A program made the position numbers and the translations under genes. Shown here one piece after another: positions 51,939-60,188 of a DNA stretch of 64,000 nt. The notes under the pieces were generated by a model. That model worked only from the letters and a program-made list of their open reading frames with translations, was not told the origin of the DNA and did no database searches. The first letter of the stretch is position 1. Every line of letters begins with the position of its first letter. Where the stretch lies: NCBI RefSeq assembly GCF_016919245.1, contig NZ_JAFEJA010000003.1, forward strand, positions 372,001 through 436,000, given 5' to 3'. The stretch is from Streptomyces zhihengii. GTDB lineage: Bacteria > Actinomycetota > Actinomycetes > Streptomycetales > Streptomycetaceae.

Positions 51939-52423
51939 ATGCGCTCCACGTTGCTCCGCCGTGCCGCCGTGACCACCGCCGTGCTCGGCCTCACGCTGAC
52001 CGCCGCCCCCGCCGCGCAGGCGGACACCCACGCCGCCGCACAGGCGTTCACCAACGCCCCGGTGAGAGTCACCGTCACCGTCCAGGGGCCTGACGGCCTG
52101 CTGTTCGAGAAGAAGATCTTCACCTGGGGGCACGACTTGACCACCGCGACCGGCGGCACCCACACGTGCGACGGCACCAACGGCGGCGCACACGCCACGA
52201 AGGTGCCCACGCCCACGGCCGCCCTGGACCACGCGGCGAAGCGCAACGGCTTCACCTGGGACGGCGCCTGGTACGACTTCTCCGTGGACACCGTGAAGGG
52301 CATCAGCGGCGGCCCGTCCGCCTACTGGAACATCTCCGTCAACGGCACACCACGCCGGTGGGCGGCTGCCAGTTCGAGATCGAGCACGGCGACCAAGTGG
52401 CCTTCACCTGGACCTCGTTCTGA
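51939..52423 (+). pseudogene. Secreted DUF4430 protein with a C-terminal frameshift
   Basis: From ATG 51939 (GAGAGGA upstream): signal peptide RSTLLRRAAVTTAVLGLTLT ending AAPAAQA, then VRVTVTVQGPDGLLFEKKIF, a Cys at GGTHTCDGTNGG, and NGFTWDGAWYDFSVDTVKGI with SAYWNISVNGT, the DUF4430 core. One base is lost near 52348-52356; the expected end TPVGGCQFEIEHGDQVAFTW-TSF-stop is in another frame at 52421-52423. As written the protein runs on to 52535 with unrelated residues. DUF4430 proteins are extracellular partners of ECF importers. The conserved Cys of the C-terminus is lost in the frame as written. Confidence 0.8.
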
Positions 52424-53029
52424 CACAGGCACCCGGCCGGACGACTGCTTCCGCGACCCGGCCGGGTCCGTCCTGCCCGGACACGGCGAGCTCGCTTACA
52501 CCGGGCCCCGTCGGTCCGGTGGGCGGCAGACCTAACCGCATTCGTGGCAGGGATGCCGCGATGTCGGCGTTGGCATCACCCCGTGCGAGGTCGATCAGGA
52601 CGTCGCGCTAGCGAGGGGCGAGCCGTTCGAGCCAGCGGCGACCAAATGCACGGCGCGCAAGATCGCTGCGGGGCCCTGTCCTTGTGGAGAAAGCGTCGAG
52701 GCCGACGGCGAGAGCACCTGCACCCTCGGGGATGCGGCGAACTCCCCGCGTGCACCGCCTCGGCGCGCCGTGCTGCCGGACACGCTACGCAGCTGTCGTG
52801 GCCGCGACCGCTGACAGGAAACGACCCGCCGGAAATGCCGCCTGGCTGCTGGACGCGCCCCTGTCGGGGCGGCGCCCGGCGCCCTGAGGCACCTTGCGCC
52901 GGGAACTGAGCCGCCCCGAGGGGCGCCGGCGAGCACGCTCCTGGCACCTGCCCACGTGATCATCAGAACCCGCCCGTAGCCACCACTGGCGGCGATAGCA
53001 TCCTGATCCACAACGACCCTGGGGGGATC
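52424..53029. other. Intergenic region without a supported gene
   Basis: About 600 bases after the DUF4430 gene. Open frames on both strands are Arg/Pro-rich and typical of non-coding GC-rich DNA. AGGGG (53014-53020 area) just before 53030 is the ribosome site of the next gene. Confidence 0.4.
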
Positions 53030-53566
53030 ATGACAGAAGAACATAGCCAGCCCGAACCACCCGTACCCCCCACGACGCCGCCACCGCCGATCGATGCCCC
53101 GCCCGTGCCCCACACGCCACAAACGCCCCCGAAGAAGCGCCTCACCCCCCTGGCCGCAGGCCTCCTCGGCCTCATCGTCGGCGCCGGACTTGTCGGCGCC
53201 ACCTGGGCGGTCACCGCCAACCAAGACCCTGAGACCTTCACTCTCGAAGGCGCCTTCGCCCTCACCGACGAGGTCTACAGCGAACCTGGCTCAGAGAATT
53301 GCCGCGGCTCCGTCACCTCCGGCTACGACGACATTGCCGAGGGCACCAGTGTCACCGTCTACGGCGCCGGCGACGACGTCATAGCCACTGGTCATCTCGG
53401 CCCCTCGGAGCCGAACGACTCCGGGACCATCTGCACTTTTGAGGTCGTCATCGAAGACGTCCCCAAGGGTGAGAAGTTCTACAAGGTGGAGGTTTCCCAC
53501 CGCGGTACCGTTCAACTCACCGCAGAGGAAGCAGAGAACGGCGAACTATTCGCCAGCCTCGGATAG
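53030..53566 (+). CDS. Membrane-anchored protein with proline-rich N-terminus
   Basis: 178 aa. A cytoplasmic Pro-rich region (EPPVPPTTPPPPIDAPPVPH, then TPPKKR) precedes one membrane segment (LTPLAAGLLGLIVGAGLVGA) near residue 40. The outside part has two Cys (NCRGSVTSGYDDIAEGTSVT and SGTICTFEVVIEDVPKGEKF) that could form a disulfide, and a beta-rich look, similar to small exported Streptomyces proteins of unknown function. A good GGGGG site precedes the ATG. Confidence 0.82.
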   Translation: MTEEHSQPEPPVPPTTPPPPIDAPPVPHTPQTPPKKRLTPLAAGLLGLIVGAGLVGATWAVTANQDPETFTLEGAFALTDEVYSEPGSENCRGSVTSGYDDIAEGTSVTVYGAGDDVIATGHLGPSEPNDSGTICTFEVVIEDVPKGEKFYKVEVSHRGTVQLTAEEAENGELFASLG

Positions 53567-53837
53567 CCGGACAAGAGTCATGCCCTACAGGAGCATCAAG
53601 TAGCGCGAAAGGGCAGAGCCCAGCTCACCCGCTGCGACGGCGCCGACGAGCACCGCACCGCGAACGTCGTGTGCGCGAACCGCTGGACGTCCAGATGCGG
53701 CTGCTAGCCACGCGATTCGCCTTCCGATGGAGGGGAATCGCTCCTCGGATCCCTCCCGGGACGGACTGGGGAAAGGCGAATGAAAGCGGTCTACCCGCCG
53801 TAGATCCGGGCCGAAACGAGACCGTTTCTGATCACTC

Positions 53838-54272
53838 TTGACCGGGATGCATAGTGTGACAAGAATGGATTTTCGCGGAGGGCTCTACGGCCCTGAAAAC
53901 CCCTGCGCGGACGGTAGTTTCAGTCCGGGCCCCACCGACGAGGGCCCGCCCGGGAGAGTGTTACAGCACCTTCCCGGGGACGATGAGTCCGAAAGAAACA
54001 GGCAAATGCTCGAACCAATTCGCCGAGGGCGCCTGCAGCTGCCCCCCGGGCAAATTCACGGTACCAGTTTCAACATCAGTTCTGCAGAGGTTCCCCCCTC
54101 TCCCGGCGGCCAGGCGGTCGTTCGGCTGAGCGCTCTGCTCGCCGCGTTCGTCCTCATCTGGACCCTGGTCACGGAAACCACCGTGGACACCGCCGAGTCC
54201 GCCTTCATCGCCGCCATGCTGGGCTTCACATGGCACGCCGGCGTGCACATCACCTGGGACTCCCGCCGGTAA
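53838..54272 (+). CDS. Small membrane protein, unknown function
   Basis: Up to 144 aa; an internal ATG at 54006 gives 88 aa and may be the better start. The C-terminal part RLSALLAAFVLIWTLVTETT and AESAFIAAMLGFTWHAGVHI holds two hydrophobic helices. A terminator follows at 54288. No family recognised; the N-terminal 56 residues have no clear features. Confidence 0.5.
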   Translation: MTGMHSVTRMDFRGGLYGPENPCADGSFSPGPTDEGPPGRVLQHLPGDDESERNRQMLEPIRRGRLQLPPGQIHGTSFNISSAEVPPSPGGQAVVRLSALLAAFVLIWTLVTETTVDTAESAFIAAMLGFTWHAGVHITWDSRR

Positions 54273-54287
54273 CTCCAGCCGGCCGCC

Positions 54288-54310
54288 GGCCCCGCGCCTC
54301 GCGCGGGGCC
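54288..54310 (+). terminator. GC-rich hairpin terminator
   Basis: GGCCCCGCGC at 54288-54297 pairs perfectly with 54301-54310 around a CTC loop, 15 bases after the small membrane protein gene. Confidence 0.75.
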
Positions 54311-54445
54311 CTTCCCCCTCCACCACCGCCCAGCGCGGTATCGCGTACACGGGCCGGGCGCAGCGGCCCGCATGCCCGAGGAGTTCTCATCCTCTTCACT
54401 CCCCGATCGAGTGCGCCCTCCGGCAGCGCCCCTGTTCACTCGTCC

Positions 54446-54901
54446 GTGCGGCCCCGAGCCGCCCTTGCCGCGACCGACCTCGGCTACGCCGCCTTCACCG
54501 AACGCAACCATCCCCGCTACACCCGCTACGCCCACGCCCGCCTGGCGCAAGCCGCCCACGTGACCGCCGCGGTAAACGCCACCCTGATGTACGCACAGGA
54601 GGACTGGTACTGGCTGCTGGGCCAGCCCAGCCTCGCGGCCGACGTCTGGGAAGAGCTCCGCTACCAGGTCAGGGCCGTTTCCGGAGCTGGTTCGGCACAG
54701 GATCCCGACGTGAACAGGCTGTACGACAGGCTGCCCGAGAACAGCGCCGACAGTGTGCTGCTATGCCACCGTCTCGGCTTCGCCGTCGGCGAGGCCGCCG
54801 AACTCATGGGTCTGGAGATCGCGACGGTTCACGCTGGTCTTGCTGTCGCCCACCGCGCTCTTCCGCAACCGGCCGAGAGGGGGTCTCGGACGCACTCCTG
54901 A
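54446..54901 (+). CDS. Sigma-70-like protein, short and atypical
   Basis: About 151 aa from a GTG at 54446; the start is uncertain as no clear ribosome site is seen. LGYAAFTERNHPRYTRYAHA resembles region 2 of ECF sigma factors, and LPENSADSVLLCHRLGFAVG, EAAELMGLEIATVHAGLAVA, HRAL resembles region 4. The promoter-melting acidic/aromatic residues and the usual linker are poorly kept. It could be a divergent regulator or a decaying sigma factor. The next gene is a PF04672-type methyltransferase. Confidence 0.6.
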   Translation: MRPRAALAATDLGYAAFTERNHPRYTRYAHARLAQAAHVTAAVNATLMYAQEDWYWLLGQPSLAADVWEELRYQVRAVSGAGSAQDPDVNRLYDRLPENSADSVLLCHRLGFAVGEAAELMGLEIATVHAGLAVAHRALPQPAERGSRTHS

Positions 54902-55014
54902 ACGCGCCCCGCGTGAACGTTCGCCGGCGAAACACTCGCCGCCGCTACTTCTCGCCACCCCACGCCACCCTTCACCCGAACTGACGGTGGTGCGGTGTGT
55001 GCTGCCCTCATAAG

Positions 55015-55875
55015 ATGGGAAACCACTTTGAGCGCGGCGGAATCGGCGAGGGGACACGTCCGTTGGCGGAAGAAAGACCCGTGGTCGATCTGTCGGTGCC
55101 CAGTGCTGCACGCATGTACGACTGGCTCCTCGGCGGCAGCAGCAACTTCGAAGTCGACCAGACAGCCTGCGAGATGCTCCTGCAGGTCGCCCCGACGTCC
55201 CGTGAGATCGCACGCAACAACCGCTGGTTCCTCCAACGCGTGGTCCGCGACATCGCACAAGAGCACGGGATAAGGCAGTTCATCGACTTCGGATCCGGAC
55301 TTCCCACGCAGCGCAACGTGCACCAGATCGCCCAAGAGGTCGACCCCGAGGCCCGCGTCGTCTACATCGACAACGACCCCGTCGTCCTAGCACTGGGCCA
55401 GTCGCTTCTCAACGAGAACGACAAGACCGCGATCCTACCCGTCGACATGACGGACACCGAGACCATCTTCGCGCACACGGAGGTCGCCCGGCTCATCGAC
55501 TTTACCCAGCCGGTGGCAGCCCTCTTCGTCTCCGTCCTCCACTGCCTGCCCGACAGCGCCAGGCCCAAGCAACTGGTCCAGCGAGTCGTGGACAAACTCG
55601 CGCCCGGCAGCTGCGTCGTAGTGTGCCAGCTCGTCAGCGACGACCCGCAGGTCCGCCAGGACGTCACCGAACTCATGCGCGTCCAGACTCACGGCAACTG
55701 GGGCCGCGTAAGGGAAAAGAAGGACGTCGAGGACATCTTCGAAGACCTCATCACAGAGGATCCAGGTCTTGTCGATGTGACCGACTGGCGACCTGACTCC
55801 GAACTCCAGCAGCGCCAACGCAGCATCGAATGGACAGAGTACGGCGGTCTGGGAAAGGTGCCGCCCCGGGACTAA
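55015..55875 (+). CDS. SAM-dependent methyltransferase, PF04672 (DUF574) type
   Basis: 286 aa from ATG 55015. Streptomyces-specific family: VPSAARMYDWLLGGSSNFEV (N-terminal signature), GIRQFIDFGSGLPTQRNVHQ (motif I), ARVVYIDNDPVVLALGQSLL, DMTDTETIF, and AALFVSVLHCLPDSARPKQL. These proteins have a SAM-binding Rossmann fold; substrate unknown. They are often located beside DUF5753/DUF397 regulator pairs, as here. Confidence 0.93.
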   Translation: MGNHFERGGIGEGTRPLAEERPVVDLSVPSAARMYDWLLGGSSNFEVDQTACEMLLQVAPTSREIARNNRWFLQRVVRDIAQEHGIRQFIDFGSGLPTQRNVHQIAQEVDPEARVVYIDNDPVVLALGQSLLNENDKTAILPVDMTDTETIFAHTEVARLIDFTQPVAALFVSVLHCLPDSARPKQLVQRVVDKLAPGSCVVVCQLVSDDPQVRQDVTELMRVQTHGNWGRVREKKDVEDIFEDLITEDPGLVDVTDWRPDSELQQRQRSIEWTEYGGLGKVPPRD

Positions 55876-55899
55876 GTGACCGGGAGCACGCCCCGCTTC

Positions 55900-56877
55900 C
55901 TACGAGAAGTGCTTGATCGCCTGCTCCAGCATCCTGCGGCTCCGCTCCGGCGACGCACACGCTTCACCCTGGATCCGCAGAAGCAGTTGCAGGTGCCGCT
56001 CGTAGTCCCGGTCCTTGTGCGACGAGGACTTGACCTGCTCCTGCGAGTCCCGGGTGCGGACGGGCTTGCTGAAGTAGTCGGCCTTGCCATAGCCCTCGGA
56101 GTAGACCAGGTCGGGAAGACCACCACGTCCGAACTGCAACTGCGCCATCGAGCCGGCCATCGACGCCTCATTACCGGCGATCAGCGCATCCAGCAACACA
56201 AAGCGGATAACGACATACGGCAGGTCGGCCAACTCGCGCATCCGGGCCATCTGCGCCCGCATGACCTCGTCGGAGCCGACACGGCGCCGCAGAACAGACT
56301 CGTCCATCAAGAAGACCGACATGGGCGGTTCGGCCTGCCCGAGAACCCGCTCCTGCCGCTCCACGCGCTGCGCGAGACGCAACTCCAACTTCCCGTCATC
56401 CCACTCACTGCGGTGCAGGCCGGTCCGGATGAGGCAGGCCGCGTACTCGGGGATCTGCAGTAGCCCCGACACCAGCCGCACATCGTAGGCGGTGAGGGAG
56501 ATGGCCATCGACTCCAGGCCGAGCAGTCGCTTCAGGTAGCCCGGGGTGATGTCGTTGAACCGGTGCTGAAACCACTCGGGTTCCTCAGCCCGGGCGGCCA
56601 GCACCTTCAGCAGGTCGTAGGTGGTGTCGTTGACCTTCAGGGCCTTCGCCGCCGCCTCGATCGTACGGCGCTGCGGGGTGCCCTCCCCCGTCTCCAGACG
56701 GCTGACCGTGGGCGTCGACACGAGGATGGCTTTGGCCAGCTGTGTCTGGCTCAGATCGGCCTCGATGCGCAGATCTTTGATAGCCAGACCCAGCATGATC
56801 GTGGCAGCCGTCTTCGTCGTGTCTGGCCCGGCCGCCGGCCGGGCCAGACGATTGATCGGAATTGGGTCGGCGGACAC
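55900..56877 (-). CDS. XRE HTH regulator with DUF5753 domain (Scr1 type)
   Basis: 325 aa. N-terminal helix-turn-helix LGLAIKDLRIEADLSQTQLA, KAILVSTPTVSRLETGEGTP, then DUF5753: WFQHRFNDITPGYLKRLLGL, YDVRLVSGLLQIPEYAACLI, MSVFLMDESVLRRRVGSDEV, LPYVVIRFVLLDALIAGNEA, DLVYSEGYGKADYF. It pairs with the DUF397 gene upstream at 57199, separated by 79 bases. Such pairs act as regulator/antagonist systems in Streptomyces. Confidence 0.93.
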   Translation of the reverse strand: MSADPIPINRLARPAAGPDTTKTAATIMLGLAIKDLRIEADLSQTQLAKAILVSTPTVSRLETGEGTPQRRTIEAAAKALKVNDTTYDLLKVLAARAEEPEWFQHRFNDITPGYLKRLLGLESMAISLTAYDVRLVSGLLQIPEYAACLIRTGLHRSEWDDGKLELRLAQRVERQERVLGQAEPPMSVFLMDESVLRRRVGSDEVMRAQMARMRELADLPYVVIRFVLLDALIAGNEASMAGSMAQLQFGRGGLPDLVYSEGYGKADYFSKPVRTRDSQEQVKSSSHKDRDYERHLQLLLRIQGEACASPERSRRMLEQAIKHFS

Positions 56878-56956
56878 TCTCTCTCCTCAAAGCGTGGACA
56901 TATGCCAATCATGACACGCCCGGGAGAAGGGTGACGTTAGAACTTGCTTTCCCCGA

Positions 56957-57199
56957 CTACCTGTTGTGAGTGACCAGGTCGTTGAAATCGCCGTTCCTGA
57001 CGCCGTCGAAGAAGGCGTCCATCTCGTCGGCGGTAAAGACCAACGCAGGGCCGCCTGCGTCGGTCGAGTTGGCCATGGCGTAGCCACCCTGCGGCAGTGC
57101 GGCGAGCTGCACACACATGCCGGCGGCCTCGGACTTGCGGCTCTTGACCCAAGGCCCCCGGATCAGGCTAGCAGCCATACCGTTCGTAAAGTTCTGCAT
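56957..57199 (-). CDS. DUF397-domain protein
   Basis: 80 aa from ATG 57199 (AGAGGGA upstream; TTG/ATG further up possible). The DUF397 core is complete: GPWVKSRKSEAAGMCVQLAA, GGYAMANSTDAGGPALVFTA, DEMDAFFDGVRNGDFNDLV. Partner of the DUF5753 regulator downstream. Confidence 0.9.
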   Translation of the reverse strand: MQNFTNGMAASLIRGPWVKSRKSEAAGMCVQLAALPQGGYAMANSTDAGGPALVFTADEMDAFFDGVRNGDFNDLVTHNR

Positions 57200-57232
57200 C
57201 AACGAAGATCCCTCTCTGTTCGATAATCCCAT

Positions 57233-57842
57233 TAGTCTTGCTCCCTCGTGGCACGCCGGTAAGCCTCACAGGTGAGGGGCTCGTGAAAACCCGTCATGCA
57301 ATTTCATAGACCGGCGCGAAGGAATGCTAGCCCTCCGGATTCGAACAGTGCCGTCCCGCTAACGGGTGGCGCGGCCCCCAGCCCGGGCGGTACCGGGCTC
57401 CATTCCCGGACGTGCACGACCTCGACGCTGCTTCGTGGCGCCGAAGTTCATCCCCTGGAGTGAGGCGCGAAGCTGCCCTACCACCGAACCCTCTCGAGCT
57501 GCCGACCCCCGAGCCTTGATGCCTGTCTGTCAAGAGCGCGGGCTGAAGCGGCATGGCGGCCTCACCGTGAGCTGATGCGAACTCACGGTGATCCTCGGCA
57601 CCCTGCTCGTGGCGCCGCTGCTCGCACTCCTCGGAAGCCGAACCCCTTCAACCAGCGGACGCTCATGCGCCACTACAGCGAGCCCATGCCGTCCGAGACC
57701 GACGCCGCCGCGTCGAACGATGAGGCGGTCGGTCTCCTCGGTGAGGCTGGGGAGACGCAGGCGACGCACTGCATGCCAAATACGTCGACGACCTGAAAAC
57801 GCACACGGCCGCAAACCACCCACTACGGAGTAGCATCCACGC
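57233..57842. other. Intergenic region between DUF397 and SUKH-4 genes
   Basis: Some 600 bases. A plus-strand piece at 57583-57635 reads LTVILGTLLVAPLLALLGS, a membrane-segment-like fragment without a start. The minus strand at 57330-57345 has a T-arm-like TTCGAATCC but no tRNA fold. Nothing else supported. Confidence 0.4.
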
Positions 57843-58392
57843 ATGCACTATGCAGTCAGCTCAGACAGGATCGTCCGTCTGTTCGGACTTCGAGGGATCG
57901 TCATGTTCCCCCCTGACGCACAGCACGCCGGAGAACAGAGCCGTTCCCTGTGCATCCTCCACGAAGTTGGCCTCCCTCACGACGAACTCTTCCTCTCTCG
58001 CATATCTGTCGAGAGCCCAGGCAAGGACTCCGCCTACCTTGGCGAGTTCCTCGCCTCCATTCAACGCGCACACCCCCCCCGAGGCACAGAAGTGGCTCGT
58101 CCTCGGCTACTTCAACGACTCAGTACTGGCCCTTGACCCCACGACGGAACACGTCTACGCCTTCCCGGAAGACACCTCACGTCATCTCCTCATGCACCGG
58201 GATGTGGAGTCCTTGATCTACAGCCTCTGCGCGCTGCAGGCATACCACTCCGAACGCGACGAGGCCGAGGACGAGGAGGCACTCGCCCAGCAAACACGAG
58301 CAGCTGTCGAACAGTTCGACAACACTCCTTTCGAGGACCCCATCTCTGAATGGAACATCATCTTCGAAGAGATCTTCGAGGGGTCCTGGTAG
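57843..58392 (+). pseudogene. SUKH-4 immunity protein gene, frameshifted at a C8 run
   Basis: From ATG 57843 the frame reads VRLFGLRGIVMFPPDAQHAG, SRSLCILHEVGLPHDELFLS, GKDSAYLGEFLASIQRAH, then meets eight C (58073-58080). Seven C would continue into PPEAQKWLVLGYFNDSVLAL, DPTTEHVYAFPEDTSRHLLM, HRDVESLIYSLCALQAYHSE and the stop at 58392. Together this is a complete SUKH-4 protein of about 182 aa. Such proteins neutralise polymorphic toxins. No toxin gene is seen beside it. As written the product is cut short at 58136. The C-run allows slippage, decay or a sequencing error. Confidence 0.82.
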
Positions 58393-58835
58393 CTGTTGCT
58401 ACCGGCAAAGACGACCGCGTTCCGGCACGTGCAGTCCAACCTCTGATGGCGAGCGAAGTGTCAGCCAAGCTCTGCGGATGATCGGCACTTCCTGGCAAGA
58501 GCTGCGTGCCACTGGCGATGGCCCAGCATCAGCATCCGTGCACGCCGAGCCTCACGATTGACAAGAGCCCCACCATTCAGCCAAAGCATCCGACCGACGC
58601 ACCTCGCGATCATTGTCGCCGAACACTGACCCACTACAGGCGACCGTGGGTGCGATGGCGATCGTGCACTGGCAGCCGGAGCGGGCGATGCCGATCGCGG
58701 AGACGCCCTCCGAGCGCCTCCGCCGCGATCTGCCCCCTCCCGTCGATCTGGTGCAGTCAGTCCAGGGCGTGTGTCTGAGCACTGTCGCGGTGGTGGTCGT
58801 GGACAGTTCTTGGGGCGGGGCCGCGAGACTTTGGA
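58393..58835. other. Intergenic region, possible relic sequence
   Basis: About 440 bases before the transposase relic. A plus-strand piece near 58660-58790 (GAMAIVHWQPERAMPIAETP, SERLRRDLPPPVDLVQ) looks protein-like but has no start, stop or family match I can name. Confidence 0.35.
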
Positions 58836-59625
58836 TTGCTCCGGACGAACCATGGGGAGATCACAAAACCGCTGATCCCGCCGTCGAAGGTGCGGATGCA
58901 AGAAGACAGGACGCCGGACACACGCGATCACGCACTGTTCGAGCCCCAGCCACCACGTGCTGGTCAGCCTGCTGCGCAGAGCGAGCTTTGTCCCCGCGCT
59001 CCGGGACATCGAAGTCGACAGAGCACCGCGGCGCCGTGACCTGCTCCCGGGCCGGCATGTGGGGACGCCTGCACAAGACAGTGTTCGACCGGATCGCGAG
59101 TGCGTCCCGCTCGACCTGTCCGGCACGGTTCCCGACCTGCGCACGTGCAGGCCAAAACAGGGCGAACCTGAAGGTCCGAGCCCCGCGGACAGGAGCAAGG
59201 TACGCGCCGAGACGTACCTCGCATCGGACGCGAACGGACTGCGTTTGACCTTCGTCGTCTCGTCGGCCTGCACCTACGACAATTTCGGGCTGGAGCCCAC
59301 GCTCGCTGGGCTCCAAGCGAGCGTCGAACCTGACCGCGGCTGACGATACGAGTCCCGCAACTCCATGCCGACGACGTCTACGGCATACCTGAAGTGGGAA
59401 GATGGCTGCGCGGCGAACATAGCGCCGACTGGACCGCCCGCAGAGGTATCGACTCCGGCGGACGTCTCGGCCGATGTTGCTGAGCCATCGAGCGCACGAT
59501 GTCGTGGCTCACCTACTACCGAAGACAAACCACCGGCACGAGCACCATCCGCACACCTATCTGGCCTTCCTCAGCTTGGCTGCCGCCCTCTGCTACTACA
59601 AAGGAGTGTCCGCCTCACCACTTAA
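58836..59625 (+). pseudogene. IS5-type transposase relic
   Basis: Pieces of one transposase occur in order but in several frames: LRTNHGEITKPLIPPSKVRM, then SRAGMWGRLHKTVFDRIAS near 59050, GPSPADRSKVRAETYLASDA and NGLRLTFVVSSACTYDNFGL near 59180-59300 (normally GPSPVDRGKxGSKxHVLSDANGLPL), LHADDVYGIPEVGRWLRGEH near 59355, an in-frame stop, AIERTMSWLTYYRR near 59490 and HPHTYLAFLSLAAALCYYKG near 59545. At least three frameshifts and one stop exclude function. No clear terminal repeats were found. It is a different lineage from the element at 12387. Confidence 0.78.
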
Positions 59626-59783
59626 GGACATGGTCTTGAGCCCGACCGGCGGTGGGCCTGCCCTGGGGTCACTCCGCAAGCGCGAGGACCACCACGTGGC
59701 AGATGTCGCGTCGTGCGTGTGATCGGGTCAGACCTCCCATCTGTAGGAGGTATGGACCGTTGCCCCTGCACCGACGGTTTCGA

Positions 59784-60172
59784 GGGGCCATCCCGCAGGT
59801 ATGGGAACCACTCTGCGTTGATTAGTGGCCGCGGCCGCCGCAGGGACCACCCCCGCAGGCACGGGGACCATAAACTTTCAGGTCAGTGAGGTGCGGCTGT
59901 TCCGGGACCACCCCCGCCAGTGCAGGGACCACCTCTATGCGTGCATGGACGACGACGATTTGATGGAACCACCCCCGCAGGCGTGATGACAACCCTGCAA
60001 CCGTGGTGGCCCACGGCGAACCGAGACCACCCCCGCAACCGCGGGACCACGCCTCGTGCCGGACGGGCCCGGGTTCCCAGACGAGACCACCCCCGCAGCC
60101 GTAGGGGCCACAGGTATGGCGTGCTGGCCACCCCGCTCGGTAAGGGACCACACCCGCTGTGGCCGTGTTTGG
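59784..60172 (-). CRISPR. Degenerate type I-E-like CRISPR array, seven repeats
   Basis: Repeats of 28-29 bases begin at 59784, 59843, 59904, 59965, 60023, 60083 and 60144. On the plus strand the best copy starts GGGACCACCCCCGCAGG; on the minus strand it is GTGGTCCCCG...CGGGGGTGGTCCC, like actinobacterial I-E repeats. Five of the seven keep the core CCACCCCCGC; every copy has its own substitutions. Spacers are 31, 32, 32, 29, 32 and 32 bases, all different. The regular 61-base period with 32-base spacers is that of type I-E. No cas gene is in the window. It looks like a decayed, unselected array just downstream of the Wadjet genes. Confidence 0.8.
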
Positions 60173-60188
60173 TGTGGGGATGGTGTCT

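Noticed and set aside
52544..52947. Overlapping frames on both strands after the DUF4430 gene
   Set aside because: Low-complexity Arg/Cys/Pro translations typical of non-coding GC-rich DNA.
57325..57420. Possible tRNA on the minus strand (TTCGAATCC-like T arm)
   Set aside because: No acceptor, D-arm and anticodon stem can be paired around it; treated as chance or a remnant.
58461..59273. 270-codon minus-strand frame
   Set aside because: Antisense to the transposase relic, with no family features.
59723..59751. An eighth CRISPR repeat before 59784
   Set aside because: The expected position has only a GGG and AGGAGG-like match, too weak to count.
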